Origin: Caenibius tardaugens NBRC 16725
GTDB lineage: Bacteria; Pseudomonadota; Alphaproteobacteria; Sphingomonadales; Sphingomonadaceae
Assembly: GCF_003860345.1 (NCBI RefSeq)
Contig: NZ_CP034179.1
Coordinates: forward strand, 124,001 to 188,000
Direction of reading: 5' to 3'
Length of the DNA stretch: 64,000 bases
Shown one piece after another: positions 9,140 through 18,884 of the stretch; position 1 is the stretch's first letter, and every line of letters starts with the position of its first letter. The translations under genes and the position numbers were made by a program. The notes under the pieces are model-generated. The model was not told where the DNA came from, ran no database searches, and worked only from the letters and a program-made list of their open reading frames with translations.

Positions 9140-9544
9140 ATGATCGGTATGATTCTGGTGACACATGGCCGCTTGGCCGATGAATTCGTCAACGCCATGG
9201 AACACGTGGTGGGCGAACAGGCTGCCGTGGTCACAGTCTGCATCGGCCCTAACGACGATATGGAGGCGCGCCGCGCGGAAATCCGCCACGCGATCGCCGA
9301 AGTCGACAGCGGCGATGGCGCAATCGTGCTGACCGACCTGTTCGGCGGCACCCCTTCCAATCTCGCCATTTCCCTGATGGAAGCTGGCAAGGTGGAAGTT
9401 ATTGCGGGGATCAACCTGCCCATGCTGATCCGGCTGGCCGGTGCGCGCAAGGCCATGTCGATCACCGATGCCGTTTCCGCGGCGCGCGACGCCGGGCGTA
9501 ACTATATAACTGTGGCGTCCGAATTCCTCGGCCAGGAAGCCTAG
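9140..9544 (+). CDS. PTS IIA component, mannose type (EIIA-Man-like)
   Basis: A 134-residue cytosolic PTS protein. It starts MIGMILVTHGRLADEF, with the phosphorylatable histidine in VTHGRLA, and has LTDLFGGTPSNLA, the second family signature. No IIB, IIC or IID sugar-transport genes are nearby, so it probably has a regulatory rather than transport role, as is usual for this alphaproteobacterial cluster. An in-frame TTG at 9122 is rejected because its GGAG is the ribosome-binding site for the ATG at 9140. Confidence 0.9.
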   Translation: MIGMILVTHGRLADEFVNAMEHVVGEQAAVVTVCIGPNDDMEARRAEIRHAIAEVDSGDGAIVLTDLFGGTPSNLAISLMEAGKVEVIAGINLPMLIRLAGARKAMSITDAVSAARDAGRNYITVASEFLGQEA

Positions 9545-9567
9545 GAATCGGATTGGGGGAGACCAGA

Positions 9568-9846
9568 ATGGAAACAATCAGACAGCACGTGGTTATCATT
9601 AATCAGCGCGGCCTCCATGCCCGCGCCAGCGCCAAGTTCGTCGAAGCGGTCAGCAAAGTGCCCGACGGAATCGCCGTACGCGTCGCCAAGGACGGCCATG
9701 ATGCCGCGGGCGGTTCGATACTTGGCCTCATGATGCTTGGCGCAGCCAAGGGTGACACTATCGAAATCGCGGTGACCGGCAGCGAAGCCCATGCCGTGCT
9801 GGGCGATCTGGTCGATCTCGTTGCAGGCGGTTTTGGCGAAGAGTGA
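9568..9846 (+). CDS. HPr-family phosphocarrier protein
   Basis: A 92-residue HPr. The active histidine is His17 in QRGLHARASAKF, and Ser50 in AAGGSILGLMML sits where HPr kinase phosphorylates. Together with the IIA protein just upstream and HprK four genes back, it completes the phosphorelay's visible parts; enzyme I is not in the window. The start at 9568 follows a GGGGGAGA ribosome-binding site. The stop overlaps the GTG start of the methyltransferase gene. Confidence 0.92.
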   Translation: METIRQHVVIINQRGLHARASAKFVEAVSKVPDGIAVRVAKDGHDAAGGSILGLMMLGAAKGDTIEIAVTGSEAHAVLGDLVDLVAGGFGEE

Positions 9847-10670
9847 CTTTTTCCGATTATCCGGCCGATGCACGACGCACGATTACCGGCCTGTCCAACC
9901 CGACTGTCAAATCCTTGCGCGCCCTGCGCGATACGCGGCTGCGCAAGCGTGAGGGGCGGTTTCTCGCCGAAGGGCTGCGCCTGCTGACCGACGCGCGCGA
10001 ATCCGGGCTGATACCGCAGACACTGGTCATGGCCGAACGGCGCGACCCGCACCCTTTGCTGACGGCACTTGAAGCCGATATCCTGGCTACCGGTGGCGAG
10101 ATTCTCGAAGTCAGCGAAGCGGTGCTCGAGAAGATCACCGGTAAGGAAAATCCACAGGCTGTGGCCGGGATCTTCGCGGAATTCGATACCGCGCTCAGCC
10201 GCATCGATCGGGAATCCGCGCCGATCTGGCTGGTGGCACAGGCTTTGCGCGATCCCGGCAATCTCGGCACCATGCTGCGCACGGGCGACGCCGTGGGCGC
10301 AGGCGGCGTTATTCTGATCGATGATTGCGCCGATCCGTTTTCGGTCGAAGCCGTGCGCGCCAGCATGGGGGCGATCTTCACGCAAAAGGTGGTGCGCGCC
10401 CGCTGGGACGAATTTCTGACCTGGCTGCGTGCGGGCACGGGGCAACTGGTCGCCGCGTCATTGCGCGATGCGGTCCCTTATCGCGGCGCGCCCTATCAGG
10501 CACCCTGTTTCCTGATGGTCGGCAACGAATCGCGCGGCCTGCCCGAAGAATACGAACGGGCCTGCGATTTGCGCGTCACCATGCCGATGCGCGGCCGCGC
10601 CGACAGTCTGAACGCGGCAGTGGCAGCGGCGGTGCTGGCTTACGAAGTGCTCGCCGCGCTGGAAAGCTGA
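9843..10670 (+). CDS. TrmH/SpoU-family RNA 2'-O-methyltransferase
   Basis: A 275-residue SPOUT methyltransferase. The N-terminal substrate-binding region includes NPTVKSLRALRDTRLRKREGRFLAEG. The catalytic domain has the three SpoU motifs: ALRDPGNLGTMLRTGDAVGA, FLMVGNESRGLPEEY and MPMRGRADSLNAAVAAAVLAYE. It probably methylates a ribose in rRNA or tRNA; the exact site cannot be read off. It starts at GTG, overlapping the HPr stop (GTGA). Confidence 0.88.
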   Translation: MTFSDYPADARRTITGLSNPTVKSLRALRDTRLRKREGRFLAEGLRLLTDARESGLIPQTLVMAERRDPHPLLTALEADILATGGEILEVSEAVLEKITGKENPQAVAGIFAEFDTALSRIDRESAPIWLVAQALRDPGNLGTMLRTGDAVGAGGVILIDDCADPFSVEAVRASMGAIFTQKVVRARWDEFLTWLRAGTGQLVAASLRDAVPYRGAPYQAPCFLMVGNESRGLPEEYERACDLRVTMPMRGRADSLNAAVAAAVLAYEVLAALES

Positions 10671-10713
10671 ACGGTTCAGCGAAGGCTCAGCCTCACGATC
10701 CTATGAACGGCGC

Positions 10714-11127
10714 ATGCGTGCGTCCCTGCTTCTTCTCTCCAGCCTTACCCTTTTCACCTTACCCGGTTGCGCGGCACATGCCGGTGCCGACCACGCGCTG
10801 GCGGACACCAGTTGGCGCTTTGTCACGATCGACGGCGCACCGGTGACATCGAAGACCGCGCGGCTCAAATTCGAAGGCGACCGGCTTGGCGCCAATGTGG
10901 GCTGCAACAGTATGGGTGGCCCTTGGCGCGTGGAGGAACAGCGGCTTCTCGCCGGCCCGCTGAACCAGACCGAAATGTATTGCGACGGGCCTGTCTGGAA
11001 TCAGGAACGGGCCACCTCGCTGCTGCTGGCCGCCGCACCGCAAGTGGAGATCAGCGGCGATCGGCTGGAACTGCGCTCAAGCGGCCATTCAGCCGAACTC
11101 GAACGCATCATCCCCAACGAAAACTAA
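10714..11127 (+). CDS. META-domain lipoprotein
   Basis: A 137-residue lipoprotein. The signal peptide ends at the lipobox LPGC (Cys19). The mature part is a META/HslJ-like domain beginning LADTSWRFVTIDG, with GANVGCNSMGGPWRVEE and GPLNQTEMYCDGP, two conserved cysteine-containing signatures. In other bacteria HslJ-type proteins are linked to stress or antibiotic tolerance; the role here is inferred from the domain only. It converges on the next gene with a 4-base overlap of stop codons. Confidence 0.82.
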   Translation: MRASLLLLSSLTLFTLPGCAAHAGADHALADTSWRFVTIDGAPVTSKTARLKFEGDRLGANVGCNSMGGPWRVEEQRLLAGPLNQTEMYCDGPVWNQERATSLLLAAAPQVEISGDRLELRSSGHSAELERIIPNEN

Positions 11128-11840
11128 TCGCCCGCAATCAGGCTGGTGATGCTCCATTTTCCGTTACGGCTGGAGGCGATCAGGCGATAAGCGATCAGGC
11201 TGCGCAAGGAACTGGTCTCAATGTAGCCCACGGTCCTGTCAGGCAATTTCACCTTCTGGAACGGCGCTGTCGGCTGGAAGCCGTCAGTCAGTTCCACCAC
11301 GTCCCACGACAGTTTGCGCAATTCGTCGGAATCGCCATCGGGCGCGGACATCAGCGGCACATTCTCGCCCCGCACCAGCATACCCACCATCGGATCGATG
11401 CTGCCGAAATCCTGATCGAAGTACCAGGGAATGGTAATCCCGCCCTGCCCGTTCTTCGCACAACCGAGCGCGAGCATTTCGTCCAGTTCATCCCACAGGC
11501 TGCGATCCGACTGCATCAATTGCGAACGCAACAGATTGGCCCCGGCGCCGCCACCGAAATTCAACCGCACATCATTGGCAACCAGCGCAATCAGGCCTTC
11601 GATATCGCGATCGGCGACCACCTTGTTCAACTGTGCGCGGAATTCGATCGCCCCGGGCATGGTCGCGCATTCATCGCGCGGCGCATAGGTACCCTGCCCC
11701 AGCATGATTGCCGGATTTTCTCCGGCGGCCTTGGCTATCAGCGTATCGGCGGCTTTGGCGATCTTTTGTGACGGGGCAGGTTCGTCCTTCTTGCAGGCCG
11801 CCAGGGCCAGAACCATCGCCAACACCGCCAACCGTTTCAT
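11124..11840 (-). CDS. Conserved lipoprotein, function unknown
   Basis: A 238-residue protein with a lipoprotein signal (LAVLAMVLALAACKK, lipobox Cys16). The middle part (IEFRAQLNKVVADRDIEGLIALVANDVRLNFGG) resembles small helical domains that count or limit damage. The C-terminal 80 residues (VPLMSAPDG... FQKVKLPDRTVGYIETSSLRS) look like a bacterial SH3 fold. The envelope location is well supported. I cannot name a function. Confidence 0.75.
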   Translation of the reverse strand: MKRLAVLAMVLALAACKKDEPAPSQKIAKAADTLIAKAAGENPAIMLGQGTYAPRDECATMPGAIEFRAQLNKVVADRDIEGLIALVANDVRLNFGGGAGANLLRSQLMQSDRSLWDELDEMLALGCAKNGQGGITIPWYFDQDFGSIDPMVGMLVRGENVPLMSAPDGDSDELRKLSWDVVELTDGFQPTAPFQKVKLPDRTVGYIETSSLRSLIAYRLIASSRNGKWSITSLIAGD

Positions 11841-11897
11841 TCCATCACTCCTGTCGAGACTGGTTGAAACACCTGACGGCGCGCCCTCCGGCCTACG

Positions 11898-13451
11898 CTA
11901 TTCTTCCTGCGCGCCGGTGTAGCGCGGCGCACTTTCCACAAGGGGGACATCCTCCGCCTCGCGTCGGCCGGTTTCGATGCCCTTGTCCTTCAGCTTCCGT
12001 GCGGCAGACAAGACGTTGCGCTCGAAGCTTCCGACAAACTTATTGTAATTGTTGACCGCCGTGTCCAGCCCAGAACCGACACGTTTCAGATGTTCTGCAG
12101 CAATTGCGATACGATCATGCAGATCGGCCCCGAGACGCCCGATTTCGCGCGCTTCGCGGGCCAGTCCATCCTGCCGCCAGACTTGCGCCACCGTGCGGGC
12201 AATCGCCACCAGATTGGTAGGGGTGGCCAACAGCACCTTCTTTTCAAAGGCAAAATCCCACAGCGTCGGATCGAATTCCAGCGCCGCCGCAACGAAGTGT
12301 TCACCGGGTACGAACATCACCACATAATCGGGCGCGTCCTCGAATTGCGACTGGTAGCTCTTGGCCGAGAGCTGCTGGACATGGTTGCGCATCGAGCGCA
12401 CGTGATCGGTCAGGGCCGCCTTGCGCGCATCATCCCCATCCGCCTCGAACGCCTGCTGATAGGCGTTGAGCGACACCTTCGCATCGATAACCAATTGTTT
12501 CCCACCGGGAATCCGCACGATAGCATCGGGCCGCAAGCGCCCGTCTTCGGTTTCGATCGAATGTTCGAGCTGGAAATCGGTATGCTGCGAAAGGCCGCAG
12601 GTTTCGAGCAGGTTCTTCAACTGCTGTTCGCCCCAGCGGCCCCGCGCCTTGGGGGCATTGGTCAGGCTGTTACCCAGCCGCTGCGCTTCGCGGCGCACCT
12701 GTTCCTGCCCTTCCCGCATGGAATTGATCAGCCCGGTCAACTCGCCAAAGGCGTTGACGCGCTGTTTTTCCAGTGTTTCGACCTGCTCCTCATACCGTTT
12801 CAGACGTTCGCCCACGGGGTGGAGCAACGCCCTGATCTTGTCTTCGGAGGATTTTTCCGCATGGCCGAACCGTTCGTTGGCCCGGGCGAGAAAAGCCTCC
12901 TGCGCCTTGGTCAATACGGCGGATCCGGTGTTCTGAAACTCTTTCAGCAGTTCTTCGCGCGCTTCGACCAGCAGGCGTTTCTGTTCATCGAAATTCGCCG
13001 ATTTTTCCCGCAATTGCGCCAGTTCAGAGGCAAGTTCCCGCTGTTCGCGGCGCAGCGCATCGACCAGTTGGGCATGTTCCGCCCGGGTCTGATCCAGCGT
13101 GCGCATAAGATCGCCACGCGTGCGTTCCAGCACGGCCCCATGTTCGCCGCGCAACCGTTCCACTTCTTCGCCATGGACCCGCCGCGCGCCATCCATCCCC
13201 GCCACATGTTCGGCCCGGACCTGTTCCAGCGTTTCGGCCAGACTATCCGCCCGTTCCGCCCGCACACTCGCCCCTTCGAGTTCGACAATGGCGCGGCGGA
13301 ACTTCTCATCCAAGTCCCGCGCCTCCGCATCGCGTGCGGCGTGCCGCGCACGCCAATCCGCCACCGGACGCGAACCGAAAAACCAGCCCGCCGCCACACC
13401 CAGAACGAGGCCCGCGACGAGAACGACAAGAACGAGAAGCGTAGAATCCAT
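11898..13451 (-). CDS. rmuC: DNA recombination protein RmuC
   Basis: A 517-residue RmuC family protein. There is one N-terminal membrane helix (LLVLVVLVAGLVLGVAAGWFF), a long coiled coil (about 40-210, rich in E/R/Q), then the RmuC nuclease-like domain: KARGRWGEQQLKNLLETCGLS, RPDAIVRIPGGKQLVIDAKVSL, and DYVVMFVPGEHFVAAALE. RmuC limits rearrangements at inverted repeats in E. coli. It lies alone between a lipoprotein gene and def, on the same strand as both. Confidence 0.93.
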   Translation of the reverse strand: MDSTLLVLVVLVAGLVLGVAAGWFFGSRPVADWRARHAARDAEARDLDEKFRRAIVELEGASVRAERADSLAETLEQVRAEHVAGMDGARRVHGEEVERLRGEHGAVLERTRGDLMRTLDQTRAEHAQLVDALRREQRELASELAQLREKSANFDEQKRLLVEAREELLKEFQNTGSAVLTKAQEAFLARANERFGHAEKSSEDKIRALLHPVGERLKRYEEQVETLEKQRVNAFGELTGLINSMREGQEQVRREAQRLGNSLTNAPKARGRWGEQQLKNLLETCGLSQHTDFQLEHSIETEDGRLRPDAIVRIPGGKQLVIDAKVSLNAYQQAFEADGDDARKAALTDHVRSMRNHVQQLSAKSYQSQFEDAPDYVVMFVPGEHFVAAALEFDPTLWDFAFEKKVLLATPTNLVAIARTVAQVWRQDGLAREAREIGRLGADLHDRIAIAAEHLKRVGSGLDTAVNNYNKFVGSFERNVLSAARKLKDKGIETGRREAEDVPLVESAPRYTGAQEE

Positions 13452-13560
13452 GCCTTACACTAGGCGGAACGGAGCAAGAACACCAGTCAAACCGTCGAAC
13501 TTCCCACAACGCCGTATGAGCAGTGGCCGTGGCACCCATCTGACCCCACCGCCCGGAATC

Positions 13561-13593
13561 AAAAATGGCGCGGACCGCAGCCCACGCCATTTT
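13561..13593 (-). terminator. Intrinsic terminator after def
   Basis: On the minus strand a 9-base stem (AAAATGGCG with CGCCATTTT) closes a GC-rich loop and is followed by TTTTT. It lies 38 bases past the def stop and before rmuC, so it should separate these two same-strand genes. Confidence 0.65.
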
Positions 13594-13631
13594 GTCATGT
13601 CCACGGCAAATGCCGGGCGATTATCGTGCGA

Positions 13632-14201
13632 TCACGCCGCGCGGCGCAGCTTTTCCAGTTTCTTGATCGCCATATTGCGTTTCAGCCGCGAAAGGTGATC
13701 GATGAACAGGATGCCTTCGAGGTGATCCATTTCATGCTGGAGGCAGGTGGCCATCAGGCCTTCCATATCCTCTTCATGGACCGTGCCGTCGATATCCTGC
13801 CAGCGCGCGCGGATCGTCGCCGGGCGTTCCACTTCGGCGTAGATTTCCGGCACCGACAGGCAGCCTTCCTGATAGACCGCGTGTTCTTCCGACGGGTTGA
13901 GGATTTCGGGGTTGATGAACACCCGCGGTTCCTTGATCGTCGGCTGATGCGTGTGGTGGTGGCCGCCGTGCGCGGTGCACACTTCGGGTTCGGCATCCGG
14001 ATCGTCGGGCTGAAGATCGATCACCAGCACGCGCAGGGGCACACCCACCTGTATCGCGGCAAGGCCGATGCCGGGCGCATCATACATCGTCTCGAACATG
14101 TCGGCGACGAGCGTTTTCAATTCGTCATCGAACGCTTCGACCGGCTTGGAGACAGTCTTCAGCCGGGGGTCCGGCACTTCCAGGATTTCGCGAATAGCCA
14201 T
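13632..14201 (-). CDS. def: Peptide deformylase with a His-rich insertion
   Basis: A 189-residue enzyme that removes the formyl group from new proteins. All three motifs are intact: [20 protein letters not shown] (metal-binding Cys), and HEMDHLEG (two metal-binding His and catalytic Glu). Between [14 protein letters not shown] and [11 protein letters not shown] sits an extra segment with [14 protein letters not shown], five histidines and a cysteine, absent from standard deformylases. The ATG at 14201 is preferred to an in-frame TTG nine bases upstream. fmt, the partner enzyme, is encoded two genes away on the opposite strand. Confidence 0.94.
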   Translation of the reverse strand: MAIREILEVPDPRLKTVSKPVEAFDDELKTLVADMFETMYDAPGIGLAAIQVGVPLRVLVIDLQPDDPDAEPEVCTAHGGHHHTHQPTIKEPRVFINPEILNPSEEHAVYQEGCLSVPEIYAEVERPATIRARWQDIDGTVHEEDMEGLMATCLQHEMDHLEGILFIDHLSRLKRNMAIKKLEKLRRAA

Positions 14202-14291
14202 GGCCTGCAAATAAGCGCGACAGGGCGATTCATCAAGTATTCGTATGGGAAGGATTCGTGTGGACCCCCAGCAAAATAGGGCGCCCGACGC

Positions 14292-14888
14292 TCACCCCAC
14301 AGGCCGGCGCGCGCGCAAGGCCTGCGCCAATGTCCCTTCATCGAGGTAATCGAGTTCGCCGCCCACCGGCAGACCATGGGCTAGCTGGGTGATACGGATC
14401 GGGTAGTTTTCAAGCCGTTCCGCGATGTAATGCGCAGTCGTCTGCCCTTCCAGCGTCGCGTTCATCGCCAGCACGACCTCGTCGATGCCGCCCTCGGCCA
14501 CGCGGGCGATCAGCCGGTCGATCGTCAGGTCTTCGGGGCGCACCCCTTCCAGCGCGGAAAGACGCCCACCCAGCACGTGATAGCGGCCCGTAAACAGCTT
14601 CGCCCGGTCCAGCGCCCAGAGATCGGCCACATCCTCCACCACGCAGAGCGCGCGGGCATCGCGGCGCGGATCGGCGCAGATCGCGCAGGGGTTACGCGTA
14701 TCGACATTGCCGCAGGTTTCACATTCGACGAGGGTTTCCTGCACTGCCGTCAACGCCTCAACCAGTTGGTTCAATGCGGATTCGCGCCGTTTCACCAGCC
14801 ATAACACCGCGCGGCGGGCCGAACGGGGGCCGAGGCCGGGCAACCGGGCCAATGCGCCTGCGAGGGTTTCGATCTCTTGCGATGCCAT
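14292..14888 (-). CDS. recR: Recombination mediator RecR
   Basis: A 198-residue protein of the RecFOR pathway. It has an N-terminal helix-hairpin-helix ([19 protein letters not shown]), a four-cysteine zinc finger ([16 protein letters not shown]), and a Toprim domain ([16 protein letters not shown]... [18 protein letters not shown]), with the C-terminal Walker-like [16 protein letters not shown]. The start at 14888 matches the family length; the longer frame upstream adds 14 unrelated residues. Confidence 0.95.
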   Translation of the reverse strand: MASQEIETLAGALARLPGLGPRSARRAVLWLVKRRESALNQLVEALTAVQETLVECETCGNVDTRNPCAICADPRRDARALCVVEDVADLWALDRAKLFTGRYHVLGGRLSALEGVRPEDLTIDRLIARVAEGGIDEVVLAMNATLEGQTTAHYIAERLENYPIRITQLAHGLPVGGELDYLDEGTLAQALRARRPVG

Positions 14889-14941
14889 GGGGGTGGAGAT
14901 AGGGCTTTCACCGCGAACACGAAAGGCCACGAATTCCGCTT

Positions 14942-15847
14942 ATGCGCATCATCTTCATGGGAACGCCGGACTTTGCCGTGCCGACACTGGCCGCGTTGCA
15001 TGACGCGGGCCATACCATCGTGGCGGTCTACACCCAGCCCCCCCGCCCTGCGGGCCGGGGCAAGCAGTTGCAGCCCAGCCCCGTGCAGAAAGAGGCGGAA
15101 ATCCGCCAGCTGGAGGTGCGCTGCCCGGTGAGCCTGAAAGACCCGGACGCGCAGGCCACCTTCGCCGCGCTGGATGCCGATATCGCGGTGGTGGCGGCCT
15201 ATGGCCTGATCCTGCCGGTGCCGGTACTGGAAGCGCCGCGCCACGGCTGTCTCAACGTCCACGCCTCGATCCTGCCGCACTGGCGCGGCGCGGCGCCGAT
15301 CCAGCGCGCGATTCTGGCGGGCGATCCGGTGACGGGCGTAACGATCATGCAGATGGAAAAGGGCCTCGATACCGGGCCAATGCTGACCACTGCCCGCGTG
15401 CAGATCGAACACAAGACCGCCGGTGAACTGACTGCCGAACTGGCGGAACTGGGCGCGCAACTGATGGTCGGCACGCTGATCGATCTCGCCGCGCTGCATC
15501 CCGTACCGCAAGACGATCTGGAAGCCACCCACGCCCCCAAGATCGACAAGCGCGAGGCCCGCATCGATTTCCATCGCGATGCCGAATTCATCGAACGGCA
15601 AGTACGCGCCTTTGCCCCCGCCCCCGGCGCGTTCTTTGAAATCGGGCAGGACCGGTTCCGGGTGCTCGCCGCCGATGTGATCGGCCGCGAAGGCGCGCCG
15701 GGCACGGTGCTGGACGATCAGTTGACCATTGCCTGCGGCCACGGCGCGCTGCGCCCGACGCTGATCCAGCGCGCGGGCAAACCGGCCATGGAAACCGCAG
15801 CCCTGCTCCGCGGCCGGCCGATCCCGGCTGGCACGGTGCTGGGATAG
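14942..15847 (+). CDS. fmt: Methionyl-tRNA formyltransferase
   Basis: A 301-residue enzyme that formylates initiator Met-tRNA. It starts [19 protein letters not shown]. The catalytic segment is [20 protein letters not shown] with the conserved Asn/His, and [17 protein letters not shown] follows. The C-terminal domain includes [13 protein letters not shown]. It is divergent from recR, sharing a 53-base intergenic region, and is followed by truA 14 bases on, probably as an operon. Confidence 0.96.
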   Translation: MRIIFMGTPDFAVPTLAALHDAGHTIVAVYTQPPRPAGRGKQLQPSPVQKEAEIRQLEVRCPVSLKDPDAQATFAALDADIAVVAAYGLILPVPVLEAPRHGCLNVHASILPHWRGAAPIQRAILAGDPVTGVTIMQMEKGLDTGPMLTTARVQIEHKTAGELTAELAELGAQLMVGTLIDLAALHPVPQDDLEATHAPKIDKREARIDFHRDAEFIERQVRAFAPAPGAFFEIGQDRFRVLAADVIGREGAPGTVLDDQLTIACGHGALRPTLIQRAGKPAMETAALLRGRPIPAGTVLG

Positions 15848-15861
15848 AGCGCGCGCAGCCG

Positions 15862-16605
15862 ATGGCACGCTTTGCCCTGACACTGGAATTCGATGGCGGC
15901 GCCTTCATGGGGCTGCAACGGCAGGCGCACGGCCCATCGGTGCAGCAATCGGTGGAAGAGGCCGTGCAGAAAATCACCGGCGAGGATGTGCGCATGCATT
16001 CCGCCGGGCGCACCGACGCGGGGGTGCATGCGCTGGCCATGCGCAGCCATGTCGATATCGCGAAAGACATCACGCCTTTCCGCCTGATGGAAGCGATCAA
16101 CGCACTGGTCCGCCCGGCCCCGATCGCGGTGACCGCCTGCGCCGTGGTGCCCGATGACTGGCATGCCCGGTTTTCCTGCATCGGCCGCAGTTATATCTAT
16201 CGTATCGTCAACCGCCGCGCACCGCTGACGCTGGACAAGGGCCACGCCTGGCATCTGGCCCGCCCGCTCGATGCAGAGGCGATGCACCGCGCCGCGCAGG
16301 CGCTGGTCGGGCGGCACGATTTCACCACGTTCCGGTCTGCGCATTGCCAGGCGCATGACCCGGTAAAAACGCTGGACCGGCTGGATGTGCGGCGCGAAGG
16401 CGAATGCGTGCTGATCGAGGCTTCCGCGCGCAGTTTCCTCCACCATCAGGTGCGGTCCATGGTCGGCACGCTGGCGCTGGTCGGCCTTGGCCAGTGGCGC
16501 GAGGGCCAGGTGGCCGAAGCACTGGCCGCGCGGCAACGGCAGGCGCTTGGGCTTAATGCCCCGCCCGACGGGCTGTACTTCGTCGGGGCGCGCTATCCCG
16601 AGTGA
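15862..16605 (+). CDS. truA: tRNA pseudouridine(38-40) synthase TruA
   Basis: A 247-residue enzyme that makes pseudouridine in the tRNA anticodon arm. The catalytic Asp is in the motif [14 protein letters not shown]. Other family blocks are [25 protein letters not shown] and [17 protein letters not shown]. It follows fmt closely; fmt-truA is a common pair in alphaproteobacteria. Confidence 0.95.
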   Translation: MARFALTLEFDGGAFMGLQRQAHGPSVQQSVEEAVQKITGEDVRMHSAGRTDAGVHALAMRSHVDIAKDITPFRLMEAINALVRPAPIAVTACAVVPDDWHARFSCIGRSYIYRIVNRRAPLTLDKGHAWHLARPLDAEAMHRAAQALVGRHDFTTFRSAHCQAHDPVKTLDRLDVRREGECVLIEASARSFLHHQVRSMVGTLALVGLGQWREGQVAEALAARQRQALGLNAPPDGLYFVGARYPE

Positions 16606-16638
16606 TATCCAAGACGCATAAAAGAAGGGGAGAACGAC

Positions 16639-17751
16639 ATGGGAACTACCGGCAAGGCCATCGCATCGACATATGCCGCCGATGGCACATTGACAGTCGC
16701 ACTGATCGATCAGGACCTGCCCGATCCCACCGGCCATGAAGTGCTGGTCCGTGTGGAAGCGGCCCCGATCAACCCTTCCGACCTGCTGGCCCTGTTCGGC
16801 CCGTTCGATTTTGCCACAGCCGACTATACGCCCGGCAAAGTCGTCGGGCGGTTCGACCGCCCGGCCCCGCCCCCGTTCGTCAAGCGCATGGGCCATCCAA
16901 TGCCCGGGGGCAATGAAGGCGCGGGCACCGTAATCGCGGCAGGCGATGCGCCCGAGGCGCAGGCGCTGCTGGGTAAAGTCGTCACTGGCCTGCAAGGCGG
17001 GATGTATGCCGAATATCGCCTGCTCGACGCGCGGGCCTGCATGCCCCTACCCGATGGCATCGACGCGGCAACCGGGGCGTCCAGCTTCGTCAATCCGATG
17101 ACCGCGCTGACGTTCGTCGAAACCATGCGCAAGGAAGGCTTCACCGGCCTGATCCACACCGCCGCGGCCTCCAATCTGGGCCAGATCCTCGTAAAAATCT
17201 GTCGCGAGGATGGCGTGCCGCTGGTCAATATCGTACGCAAGGAAGAACAGGCCGCGCTGCTGCGATCGATCGGGGCGGAGCATATCTGCAACTCCAGCGC
17301 CCCCGATTTCCACGAACAACTGGTTGCTGCGATCAAGGCAACCGGGGCCATGCTGGCCTTCGACGCGGTGGGCGGCGGCGATCTGGCGGGGCGCATTCTG
17401 ACGGCCATGGAAGAAGTCGCCGCTATCGATGCGCCTTACGATCCCTATGGCACGCACGTGCGCAAGAAAGTCTGCATCTATGGCATTCTCGATCGCGGAC
17501 CGACCGTGTTCGAGCGGGAAATCGGCTTCACCTGGGAGCTTTCGGGCTACATCCTGACTGATTTTCTGGCGCAGAACCCGCCCGAATGGATCGCCAGTGC
17601 CTATGCCCGGGTCGCCGCGGGTCTGACCACGACATTCGCCAGCCATTACACCGCCAGAGTACCGCTTGCGCGGATGCTCGATCGCGATGTTCTGGCCGCA
17701 TATGCGCAGATGCGCACCGGCGAAAAGGTGCTGATCGTCCCCCACGGCTGA
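16639..17751 (+). CDS. MDR-superfamily oxidoreductase (quinone oxidoreductase-like)
   Basis: A 370-residue medium-chain dehydrogenase/reductase. The N-terminal GroES-like domain includes EVLVRVEAAPINPSDLLAL and GNEGAGTVIAAG. The GNEGAG form lacks the GHE zinc-ligand motif of alcohol dehydrogenases, so this is probably a zinc-free, NADPH-dependent quinone or enoyl reductase. The Rossmann part has HTAAASNLGQILVKICREDG and AFDAVGGGDLAGRIL. A terminator follows. It occupies the place downstream of cobS where cobT is often found, but on the opposite strand. Confidence 0.82.
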   Translation: MGTTGKAIASTYAADGTLTVALIDQDLPDPTGHEVLVRVEAAPINPSDLLALFGPFDFATADYTPGKVVGRFDRPAPPPFVKRMGHPMPGGNEGAGTVIAAGDAPEAQALLGKVVTGLQGGMYAEYRLLDARACMPLPDGIDAATGASSFVNPMTALTFVETMRKEGFTGLIHTAAASNLGQILVKICREDGVPLVNIVRKEEQAALLRSIGAEHICNSSAPDFHEQLVAAIKATGAMLAFDAVGGGDLAGRILTAMEEVAAIDAPYDPYGTHVRKKVCIYGILDRGPTVFEREIGFTWELSGYILTDFLAQNPPEWIASAYARVAAGLTTTFASHYTARVPLARMLDRDVLAAYAQMRTGEKVLIVPHG

Positions 17752-17757
17752 AATACG

Positions 17758-17792
17758 AAAAGGGGCGGCACCATCCGGCGCCGCCCCTTTTT
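17758..17792. terminator. Bidirectional intrinsic terminator
   Basis: A perfect 12-base stem (AAAAGGGGCGGC and its complement) with a 10-base loop, T-rich on both strands. It lies between the convergent MDR oxidoreductase and cobS genes and should stop transcription from both sides. Confidence 0.85.
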
Positions 17793-17827
17793 CCGGTCTC
17801 TTCCAGCGTCACGCCAGAAGATCGACC

Positions 17828-18820
17828 CTAGGCTTTCGCGACCACGCTTTCCGGCAGTTCCGTGCCGAACACGCGCTGATAATATTCGGCGACCAGCATC
17901 CGTTCCGCCTCGTCGCACTTGTTGAGGAAGCTGAGGCGGAAGGCAAAGCCGACATCCTTGAAAATCGCAGCATTCTGCGCCCAGGTGATCACCGTCCGCG
18001 GGCTCATCACCGTGGAGATATCGCCATTGATGAAACCCTGACGGGTCAGATCGGCAACGCGCACCATGTCGGCAATCGCCTTGGGATCGGAATCCGGGTT
18101 CTTCGATTGCACGATTTTCTGTTCGGTTTCGGCAGGCAGGTAGTTCAGGCCGACGACGATGTTCCAGCGGTCCATCTGGCCCTGGTTGATCTGCTGCGTG
18201 CCGTGGTACAGCCCGCTGGTATCGCCAAGACCCACCGTATTCGCCGTTGCGAACAGCCGGAAATTGGGATCGGGGCGGATCACGCGGTTCTGGTCCAGCA
18301 AGGTCAGCTTGCCTTCGGTTTCGAGAACGCGCTGGATCACGAACATCACGTCCGGGCGGCCCGCATCGTATTCGTCGAACACCAGCGCCACGGGGTGTTG
18401 CAGCGCCCAGGGCAGCAACCCTTCGCGGAATTCGGTGACCTGCAGGCCATCGCGCAAAACAATGGCATCGCGGCCGATCAGATCGATACGGCTGATATGC
18501 GCATCCAGGTTGATGCGGATGCACGGCCATTTCAGGCGGGCAGCAACCTGTTCGATATGGGTCGATTTGCCGGTACCGTGGTACCCCTGCACCATCACCC
18601 GGCGATTGAACGCGAAACCAGCAAGAATAGCCAGCGTCGTATCCGGATCGAACACGTAGCTGGCATCAAGATCGGGCACGCGTTCATCCGCGACCGAAAA
18701 GGCCGGGACGGTCATGTCGATATCGATGCCAAAGACGTCGCGTACGCTGACTTCGATATCCGGTGCAGGCAGGGCGGTTTTCGCGCCGTGTTCGAAAGCT
18801 TTGTCGGTCATATCATTCAT
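17828..18820 (-). CDS. cobS: Cobaltochelatase subunit CobS
   Basis: A 330-residue AAA+ ATPase of the aerobic cobalt chelatase (CobNST), which inserts cobalt into the corrin ring. It has Walker [19 protein letters not shown], Walker [17 protein letters not shown], the sensor segment [19 protein letters not shown], and a C-terminal ending [15 protein letters not shown] typical of CobS. Its usual partner cobT is not downstream, where a convergent oxidoreductase is found. A J-domain gene and bolA, common neighbours of cobS in this class, are 7.5 kb upstream. Confidence 0.94.
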   Translation of the reverse strand: MNDMTDKAFEHGAKTALPAPDIEVSVRDVFGIDIDMTVPAFSVADERVPDLDASYVFDPDTTLAILAGFAFNRRVMVQGYHGTGKSTHIEQVAARLKWPCIRINLDAHISRIDLIGRDAIVLRDGLQVTEFREGLLPWALQHPVALVFDEYDAGRPDVMFVIQRVLETEGKLTLLDQNRVIRPDPNFRLFATANTVGLGDTSGLYHGTQQINQGQMDRWNIVVGLNYLPAETEQKIVQSKNPDSDPKAIADMVRVADLTRQGFINGDISTVMSPRTVITWAQNAAIFKDVGFAFRLSFLNKCDEAERMLVAEYYQRVFGTELPESVVAKA

Positions 18821-18884
18821 CGCGCAAACGACCTAGACGCGCGCGCCCCGCGCTGCAACCGCCTTTGCCACCTGCCGCACCGGA

